From NCBI GenBank assembly GCA_024743015.1, contig JANSXJ010000096.1, positions 1-11,222 on the forward strand: a stretch of 11,222 nucleotides of DNA. Direction: 5' to 3'. Below the pieces are notes generated by a model. That model was not told the origin of the DNA and did not search any database. It saw only the letters and a list, made by a program, of their open reading frames with translations. The translations under genes were made by a program, and so were the position numbers. The stretch is from Hyphomonas sp. (GTDB taxonomy: Bacteria; Pseudomonadota; Alphaproteobacteria; Caulobacterales; Hyphomonadaceae). Positions 6,178 through 11,222 of the stretch are shown here, in pieces (within the stretch, counting starts at the first letter, position 1; every line of letters starts with the position of its first letter).

Positions 6178-6903
6178 ATGCAGTCGCTGGAAAGATTTAT
6201 CGAACGCACGCAGGCGTGTGAAAGCGAACAGGATTTATTCCGAGAGTTCGATGATTTCATGCGCGCATTCGGGCTCTCGCACAGCGCCTATTTCATTATG
6301 TCCAAGCAGTTGCGCGCCATCGCTCCAGAGACAGGTATTGTCAGGCAGAACTTTCCGAAAAAGTTCGCCCAAGAGTACATCTCCAAGAACTTCGCGAAAT
6401 TCGATCCTATCATAGCCCGGTCCAGAAAAGAGTCCCGTCCGTTTCACTGGGGCGATGTACCAAAGACGCAATCGCTGAACGCTCAGCAGCAGCAGGTTTT
6501 TGACGCGCACAAGCGAGCCGATTTTCTCGACGGCATTGCTGTACCCGTTTTCGGCCCCATGGGCACGATGGCCTTGTTCAGCTTGGCAAGCCAGGGCGCT
6601 AAACTGGATTTATCGCCCGTTCAGGAAATCGAGATCCAGTTTGCCTGCCTGCAGACACACAATCGCTACTTCGATCTCGCGCAGATCAATGATGAAGCAC
6701 CCGAAAAACCGTTAAGTCCGCGAGAGACCGAAGCGCTGACCCTGGTCGCCGCTGGCCTTGCAAACAATGCCATAGCTGAACGCCTCGGCGTGACGGAAAA
6801 CACCGTCGACACGATGCTCAGACGGGTCTTTGCCAAGCTTGGTGTCAACAATCGCATCAGCGCTGTCCTGAAAGGCATCGGATGCGGTTTATTGCTGCCT
6901 TGA
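6178..6903 (+). CDS. LuxR-family regulator with autoinducer-binding-type domain (orphan)
   Basis: 241 residues, the usual size of quorum-sensing LuxR proteins. Residues 15-165 fit the autoinducer-binding domain. Relative to TraR, Tyr61, Asp70-Pro71 and Trp85 are kept as Y67, D76-P77 and W91, and a glycine is found in the VFGPMGTM segment near Gly113. The Trp57 position appears to be F63. Residues 178-238 are a LuxR/GerE helix-turn-helix: LSPRETEAL, then NNAIAERLGVTENTVDTMLR and FAKLGVNNR. A GAGGGGA Shine-Dalgarno (6169-6175) supports the ATG. It lies 29 bp after the HIT gene and could share its transcript or use a promoter near 6154. No luxI-type synthase is in the window, so it may sense a signal made elsewhere. 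It ends 7 bp from the convergent gatB stop with no terminator visible. Confidence 0.88.
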   Translation: MQSLERFIERTQACESEQDLFREFDDFMRAFGLSHSAYFIMSKQLRAIAPETGIVRQNFPKKFAQEYISKNFAKFDPIIARSRKESRPFHWGDVPKTQSLNAQQQQVFDAHKRADFLDGIAVPVFGPMGTMALFSLASQGAKLDLSPVQEIEIQFACLQTHNRYFDLAQINDEAPEKPLSPRETEALTLVAAGLANNAIAERLGVTENTVDTMLRRVFAKLGVNNRISAVLKGIGCGLLLP

Positions 6904-6910
6904 GCAGTCT

Positions 6911-8422
6911 TTAGAGGCCCAGTTTTTCGCGAAGAATTTTATTTACCGCCTGCGGATTGGCTTTACCGCCAGAGGCTTTCATCACCTGCCCAACAAACCA
7001 TCCCATGGTTTTGGGCTTTTCCTTTACAGCGGCGGCCTGCTCTGGATTGGCGGCGATCACTTCGTCCACGATCGCCTCGATTGCCCCAGTATCGGTGACC
7101 TGTTTCAGACCATGCTTTTCGACGATATCGGCAGGATCGCCCTCACCATCAATCATCCTCTGGAACACGTCCTTGGCAATTTTGCCGGAAATCACCTCAC
7201 CGCTGATCAAATCGATCAAACCGCCAAGCTGAACCGCTGAGATCGGGGAGTCGGCGAGTTCGAGTTCTGCCTTGTTCAGATAGCCGAAAAGCTCCTGTGT
7301 CACCCAGTTCGCCGCGAGCTTGGGGTCTCGCCCTTTGGCAACCGTCTCATAAAAACTAGCGCTTTCGGCATCCGAAGTCAGGACGCCGGCATCATAACGC
7401 GAGAGACCATAATCCTTTTCGAACCTGGCGCGTTTCTGATCCGGCAGTTCGGGTAGGTTCACACGAATACCCTCAATGAAGGCATCATCGATTTCGAGCG
7501 GCAGAAGGTCCGGATCTGGGAAGTAGCGATAATCATGCGCATCTTCCTTTGACCGCATACTGCGGGTTTCGCCTTTGTCGGGATCATAGAGGCGTGTTTC
7601 CTGATCGACCGAGCCGCCATTTTCAATGATTTCGATCTGGCGGCGGGCTTCATGCTCGATCGCTGCCTGGATGAAGCGGAACGAGTTCATGTTCTTGATT
7701 TCGCAGCGCGTGCCGAGTTCACCAAAGTCATTGGTTTCCCGGAACTTCTCATAGGCGCCAGGCTTGCAGACGGACACGTTCACATCTGCGCGCAGATTGC
7801 CCTTTTCCATATCGCCGTCGCAAGTCCCGAGGGCGACGACGATGGATTTGAGCTTTTTGACATAAGCGGCCGCTTCTAGCGGTGTCCGAATATCGGGCTT
7901 GGACACGATTTCCATCAACGCAACGCCGGACCGGTTGAGATCAACATAGGTCGCGTTCGGGTCCATATCGTGAATGGATTTCCCGGCATCCTGCTCAAGG
8001 TGCAGGCGTTCAATTCGCACCGGGAAACTATAAGCCGGATCGCCATGTGCTGGCTCGACATCTACTTCGATCACACCCTCACCGACGATGGGGTGCTCGA
8101 ACTGACTGATTTGATAGCCCTGCGGCAGATCCGGATAGAAATAGTTCTTGCGATCGAAGCGAGAAATTTTGTTGATCTGAGCGTTCAGACCAAGGCCCGT
8201 GCGCACGGCCTGCTCGACGCAGAACTTGTTGATCACTGGCAACATGCCGGGCATCGCCGCATCGACGAGAGAGACATTCTGGTTTGGCTCCGCGCCAAAC
8301 TGTGTAGACGCACCGGAAAACAGTTTGGCGTTAGAGGAGACCTGTGCGTGCACCTCGAGGCCAAGGACGATTTCCCAGTCTCCAGTATCGCCTTTTAGCG
8401 TAAATGTCGGGCGCTCAGTCAT
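6911..8422 (-). CDS. gatB: Aspartyl/glutamyl-tRNA amidotransferase subunit B
   Basis: GatB binds mischarged Glu-tRNA(Gln) or Asp-tRNA(Asn), activates the side chain with ATP and accepts ammonia from GatA. From ATG 8422 the protein is 503 residues, normal for the family. Signatures are GLEVHAQ (21-27), [35 protein letters not shown] and [17 protein letters not shown]-terminal GatB/YqeY helical domain contains [14 protein letters not shown] and ends at KILREKLGL. The frame extends to ATG 8533, but the extra 37 residues are arginine/lysine-rich and overlap the upstream gene. AAGGA (8431-8435 on the minus strand) 8 bp before 8422 supports the shorter start. It overlaps the upstream membrane-protein gene by 8 bp, which suggests translational coupling. 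Confidence 0.97.
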   Translation of the reverse strand: MTERPTFTLKGDTGDWEIVLGLEVHAQVSSNAKLFSGASTQFGAEPNQNVSLVDAAMPGMLPVINKFCVEQAVRTGLGLNAQINKISRFDRKNYFYPDLPQGYQISQFEHPIVGEGVIEVDVEPAHGDPAYSFPVRIERLHLEQDAGKSIHDMDPNATYVDLNRSGVALMEIVSKPDIRTPLEAAAYVKKLKSIVVALGTCDGDMEKGNLRADVNVSVCKPGAYEKFRETNDFGELGTRCEIKNMNSFRFIQAAIEHEARRQIEIIENGGSVDQETRLYDPDKGETRSMRSKEDAHDYRYFPDPDLLPLEIDDAFIEGIRVNLPELPDQKRARFEKDYGLSRYDAGVLTSDAESASFYETVAKGRDPKLAANWVTQELFGYLNKAELELADSPISAVQLGGLIDLISGEVISGKIAKDVFQRMIDGEGDPADIVEKHGLKQVTDTGAIEAIVDEVIAANPEQAAAVKEKPKTMGWFVGQVMKASGGKANPQAVNKILREKLGL

Positions 8423-8774
8423 CGCCGTCTTCCTTTTTAGAACTCGTTGTTTCTTTACTCGCCTGTTGCGCCGCTTCAACCCGCGCCCGCCTCTCGGCCA
8501 TTCGGCGGTCGATCGCGTGATCCTTTTTGCCAAAGAACGGCACGCCGCTCATCGCGGATCCATCATCAGCGCCTCGGGCCTCAAAAAAACGGTTCACGAT
8601 CATCGCAATCCGTATTGAAGCGTAGGCAGCCGCCACCAGAGAAAGAGCCCAGATGTGCCGCGATCGCGGATGGAAAGGATCGGCCCCAACGCTGTAAGCG
8701 GTCACGAGCACGACAGCGCAACTGATGACGAAAGTCACGAGCGCGATACCCCAGAAGCGCGTGCGGCTGCTCAT
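8415..8774 (-). CDS. Small two-helix membrane protein between gatA and gatB
   Basis: 119 residues with no family I recognise. There are two hydrophobic helices, about residues 8-29 and 41-61, joined by a short loop with a DPFHPRSRH segment. A charged C-terminal tail (62-119) follows, with a likely amphipathic helix (90-105, [14 protein letters not shown]) and a Lys/Glu/Asp-rich end. N-terminal arginines and the long polar tail suggest both ends face the cytoplasm. It starts 9 bp after the gatA stop and overlaps the gatB start by 8 bp, so it is almost certainly cotranscribed with both. The tight packing argues that it is a real gene. Whether it has anything to do with GatCAB is unknown. Confidence 0.8.
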   Translation of the reverse strand: MSSRTRFWGIALVTFVISCAVVLVTAYSVGADPFHPRSRHIWALSLVAAAYASIRIAMIVNRFFEARGADDGSAMSGVPFFGKKDHAIDRRMAERRARVEAAQQASKETTSSKKEDGDD

Positions 8775-8783
8775 GCGATCACT

Positions 8784-10259
8784 CTACCACCACTTGTCCG
8801 GCTTCGCGACGAAGCTTGCAGCCTCCTCAATCGCGCCCGCGACCTGGAAGCACGTTGCCTCGTCCAGTGCCTTTCCGATGACCTGTAGACCAAGCGGAAG
8901 CCCGTCATTATCCACCCCAGCTGGCACCGAGATCCCGGGCAGTCCTGCCAGGTTCGCGGTGACGGTGAAGATGTCGTTCAAATACATCTGCACGGGATCA
9001 TCCGTTTTCTCGCCATAAGCGAAGGCTGCGCTTGGACAAGTCGGCGTCAGCAAAGCATCGACGTCGGCAAAGACCGTTTCGAAGTCCTGCAGGATCCGCG
9101 TGCGAACTTTCTGTGCGCGGAGATAGTAGGCATCATAGTATCCGGACGAGAGCACATAGGTACCGATCATCAGACGACGCTGGACTTCAGCGCCAAATCC
9201 GCCCGCGCGGGTGCCTTCATATGTTCCAGTGAGGTTTTCACCATCGACGCGGGCCCCGTACCGCATACCGTCATAGCGCGCGAGGTTGGAAGACGCCTCG
9301 GCAGGCGCCACAATATAGTATGCTGGCAAAGCATATTTCGTGTGCGGCAGAGATACATCGACGATCTCCGCCCCCATGGCTTTCAGCCATTCGATGCCTT
9401 TTTGCCAGAGGTCTTCGATTTCCTGCGGCATGCCATCCACGCGGTACTCTTTTGGTACCCCGATTTTCATGCCCTTCACGCCTTTGTTGACGTGCGACAG
9501 CCAGTCTGGCGTCTCGACATCGAGCGAAGTGGAGTCTTTCGCATCATGCGAACACATGATCTCCGTCAGCAGAGCCGCATCCGTGACGGTCTTGGCAATC
9601 GGTCCAGCCTGATCCAGTGAGCTCGCAAATGCGACCATACCATAGCGCGAGGCACGGCCATAGGTCGGCTTTATCCCTACAGTCCCGGTAAAGGCGGCTG
9701 GTTGGCGAATAGAACCGCCAGTGTCCGACGCCGTCGCTGCCAGGCACAGGTCCGCTGCGACCGCTGTGGCTGATCCGCCGGATGACCCACCTGCCGTCAA
9801 CGTTGCATTCCCGCTCCCGCGGCGCCACGGATTAGAGGGCGGTCCAAAGCGGGATGTTTCGTTAGACGAGCCCATTGCAAACTCGTCCATGTTGAGCTTG
9901 CCGAGCATGACCGCGCCTTCGTCCCACAAGTTTTGCGTCACGGTGCTTTCATAAGTCGGTGTGAACTCTCCGAGAATATTCGAACAGGCTGTGGTGCGAA
10001 CGCCCTTTGTGCAATAGAGATCCTTGATCCCCAGCGGCGCGCCCTCCAGTCGTCCAGCGTTCCCGGCAGATCGGCGCGCATCAGAATCCGCCGCCATAGT
10101 GAGGGCCTGGTCCGGTGTCGTGACCACATAAGCGTTCAATGCCTGATTAGACGCTTCGATCGTATCAACGAAGGCCTGGGTCAGTTCAACCGCAGAAAAG
10201 TCGCCGTTTTCAAGCCCCTCAAGAGCGCCTGTCAAAGTGAGTTTTGTGAGCTCGCTCAT
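8784..10259 (-). CDS. gatA: Aspartyl/glutamyl-tRNA amidotransferase subunit A
   Basis: GatA is the amidase-signature glutaminase subunit that frees ammonia from glutamine (or asparagine) and channels it to GatB. 491 residues, the usual length. The Ser-cis-Ser-Lys triad is visible: K79 in [12 protein letters not shown], cis-S159 in [13 protein letters not shown] and nucleophile S183 in [15 protein letters not shown]. The family segments [14 protein letters not shown] (121-134) and [16 protein letters not shown] (192-207) are intact. AGGAGA (10264-10269 on the minus strand) just upstream supports ATG 10259. It is followed 9 bp later by the small membrane-protein gene. It is separated from gatC by a lipoprotein gene on the other strand, so it either needs its own promoter in 10260-10423 or is reached by read-through from gatC. 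Confidence 0.98.
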   Translation of the reverse strand: MSELTKLTLTGALEGLENGDFSAVELTQAFVDTIEASNQALNAYVVTTPDQALTMAADSDARRSAGNAGRLEGAPLGIKDLYCTKGVRTTACSNILGEFTPTYESTVTQNLWDEGAVMLGKLNMDEFAMGSSNETSRFGPPSNPWRRGSGNATLTAGGSSGGSATAVAADLCLAATASDTGGSIRQPAAFTGTVGIKPTYGRASRYGMVAFASSLDQAGPIAKTVTDAALLTEIMCSHDAKDSTSLDVETPDWLSHVNKGVKGMKIGVPKEYRVDGMPQEIEDLWQKGIEWLKAMGAEIVDVSLPHTKYALPAYYIVAPAEASSNLARYDGMRYGARVDGENLTGTYEGTRAGGFGAEVQRRLMIGTYVLSSGYYDAYYLRAQKVRTRILQDFETVFADVDALLTPTCPSAAFAYGEKTDDPVQMYLNDIFTVTANLAGLPGISVPAGVDNDGLPLGLQVIGKALDEATCFQVAGAIEEAASFVAKPDKWW

Positions 10260-10423
10260 GCGATCTCCTGTGTACGAGTATTTTGGCGCTTTCGTATGCC
10301 GCCTTGGCCCCGTGAAGCAAGCCTAAATCGCGGCAGTTTGATCAGTTTGTTGTCGATCATTCATCCGGGCTATGGTTTAGTTCCCGAAGGGACGCACCAT
10401 CGAACTTAGTAATAGGAGCCACT
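10260..10423. promoter_or_regulatory. Divergent intergenic region between gatA and the lipoprotein gene
   Basis: This 164-bp region is the longest non-coding stretch in the window and the only place for dedicated gatA and lipoprotein promoters. On the plus strand TTGTTG (10347-10352) and TATGGT (10371-10376), 18 bp apart, are a weak promoter candidate for the lipoprotein gene. On the minus strand I see only poor matches, such as a TTGCTT hexamer, for gatA. It has no GANTC site and no LexA box. A promoter is inferred from the gene arrangement rather than shown by strong motifs. Confidence 0.4.
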
Positions 10424-10927
10424 ATGCTAATCCATCGTACTGCCGTTGCCGTCCTTCTGTTCGGTCTATCCGCCTGCGCCACCGACACATCCCCCGAAGC
10501 ACTCGCCGAAAGAGAGCAGGCTCGCGCCGACGAAGTCTTCGCAAATGATGTTCGCCGCGGCGAACAGGTCGATCGCGTTTGCTTTGCGAGCAATATTGAC
10601 AGTTTCGGGGAAACGACGAAGCGCGCTGTCGTCGTTCGAGAAGGTCGAGACCGCTATCTCATCGAGACGTTTGGCGGATGCTTTGACCTTGATTGGGCGC
10701 AATCACTCGCCATCGACTCATTCTCAAACTGCCTCAGCAAAGGCGACCGGATCTTTACGTCTGACAGTGCGTTTGGGTTTGATAAGCAAGATCTCCGTCA
10801 GTCCTGCCGCATCAAAGCGATATATGCCTGGGATCCAGATGCCGAAGAGAAAACGGACTCTGAAGACGCCGACACTGAGCCTGAAGCTGATACTGATGCG
10901 GAAGTGCCGTCAGTTTCTCTAAATTGA
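10424..10927 (+). CDS. Putative lipoprotein, DUF6491-like
   Basis: 167 residues. The N-terminus is a lipoprotein signal peptide with lipobox LSAC and lipidated Cys at residue 18. The mature part has four further cysteines (C53, C86, C103, C128), a number that could form two disulfides in the periplasm. The pattern resembles DUF6491: CFASNI, then RYLIETFGGCFDL (77-89), CLSKGDRIF (103-111) and CRIKAIYAW (128-136). I assign this from memory of the family and hold it loosely. Residues 138-160 are strongly acidic and low-complexity. AGGAG at 10414-10418 supports ATG 10424. It lies antisense between gatC and gatA, 3 bp from the gatC stop and divergent from gatA. Function is unknown. Confidence 0.82.
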   Translation: MLIHRTAVAVLLFGLSACATDTSPEALAEREQARADEVFANDVRRGEQVDRVCFASNIDSFGETTKRAVVVREGRDRYLIETFGGCFDLDWAQSLAIDSFSNCLSKGDRIFTSDSAFGFDKQDLRQSCRIKAIYAWDPDAEEKTDSEDADTEPEADTDAEVPSVSLN

Positions 10928-10930
10928 CGC

Positions 10931-11218
10931 CTATTCGACGGCTTTCGGAACGACGAAGAAGCCTTCTTCAGATTTCGGTGCGTTCGCCAGGACTTGATCC
11001 TGAATGTTGCCATCGGTGACGACATCGTCGCGCATGGGCAGTTTCGCTGCGACCACAGAGGTCATCGGCTCTACGCCTTCAATATCGACTTCATTCAGTT
11101 GCTCGATCCAGCCCATGATTCCGCTCAGGTCTTGAGCGAGCTCATCCATCTTGTCTTCCGGAACCGCAATACGGCTCAGGCGGGCAATTTTGCGGACATC
11201 ATCTTTTGTGACGCTCAT
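10931..11218 (-). CDS. gatC: Aspartyl/glutamyl-tRNA amidotransferase subunit C
   Basis: GatC is the small subunit that wraps round GatA and stabilises its contact with GatB. 95 residues, full family length. Visible family features are the N-terminal helix VTKDDVRKIARLSRI (3-17), the ELAQDLSGIMGWIEQLNEVD helix (26-45), the VEPMTS segment (49-54), MRDD (62-65) and the C-terminal APKSEEGFFVVPK (80-92). Only 4 bp upstream of the ATG are in the window, so its promoter and ribosome site cannot be seen. It ends TAG at 10931-10933, 3 bp from the convergent lipoprotein stop. No hairpin terminator can fit in that gap, so transcripts from both sides must overlap or end inside the opposite gene. Confidence 0.97.
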   Translation of the reverse strand: MSVTKDDVRKIARLSRIAVPEDKMDELAQDLSGIMGWIEQLNEVDIEGVEPMTSVVAAKLPMRDDVVTDGNIQDQVLANAPKSEEGFFVVPKAVE

Positions 11219-11222
11219 CGAA

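Noticed and set aside
6904..6910. Bidirectional terminator between the LuxR-type gene and gatB
   Set aside because: Only 7 bp separate the stop codons and no hairpin is visible there.
10372..10400. Nested inverted repeat (ATGGT/ACCAT around TCCC-GAA-GGGA) in the lipoprotein leader
   Set aside because: The stems are short with an asymmetric internal loop, and it overlaps the best -10 candidate, so it may not be transcribed. Not enough to call a riboswitch or regulatory hairpin.
1..11222. Defence island, mobile element, CRISPR or tRNA genes
   Set aside because: No direct-repeat arrays, transposase or integrase motifs, terminal inverted repeats or tRNA-like sequences were seen on reading. Apart from the DUF2007 gene, composition looked even in the stretches I counted.

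Overview
The window looks like a chromosomal segment of a Caulobacter-related alphaproteobacterium, probably from the Hyphomonadaceae/Maricaulaceae side of the group. The evidence is a divK-pleD cell-cycle operon with Caulobacter-like residues, an alphaproteobacterial GAAC-N7-GAAC LexA box in front of dinB, a DUF482 acyltransferase-like gene, and apparent depletion of the CcrM methylation site GANTC. GC is roughly 57% in the stretches I counted by hand. Nearly all the sequence is coding; the longest gap without a gene is 164 bp. I see no tRNA or rRNA, CRISPR array, insertion sequence or phage module.

Left end (1-1443): pleD runs off the left edge on the minus strand and overlaps divK by 4 bp. 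DivK is the single-domain regulator and PleD the diguanylate cyclase regulator of cell-pole development. A compact 113-bp divergent region separates divK from dinB. It holds one perfect and one near-perfect LexA box, three GANTC sites in 37 bp, and an 18-bp palindrome over the dinB start codon.

Middle (1444-6903, plus strand): dinB (translesion polymerase IV with an N-terminal zinc ribbon) is followed by a tightly packed run. The order is RidA-family protein, glycerophosphodiester phosphodiesterase, DUF482/FemAB-like protein, a DUF2007 membrane protein, a HIT-family hydrolase and an orphan LuxR-type regulator. The DUF2007 gene is lower in GC (about 51%), uses rare codons and carries four GANTC sites in 67 bp, so it looks like a later insertion into an older operon.

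Right end (6911-11218): genes for the GatCAB tRNA-dependent amidotransferase lie on the minus strand in the order gatC, gatA, gatB. They are not contiguous. A small two-helix membrane protein gene sits between gatA and gatB. A lipoprotein gene on the opposite strand sits between gatC and gatA, ending 3 bp from the gatC stop codon. GatCAB makes Gln-tRNA(Gln) and/or Asn-tRNA(Asn) by amidating mischarged tRNAs.

I found no clearly new multi-gene system. The points most worth checking are the combined SOS/methylation control region between divK and dinB, the split gat operon, and the foreign-looking DUF2007 gene.
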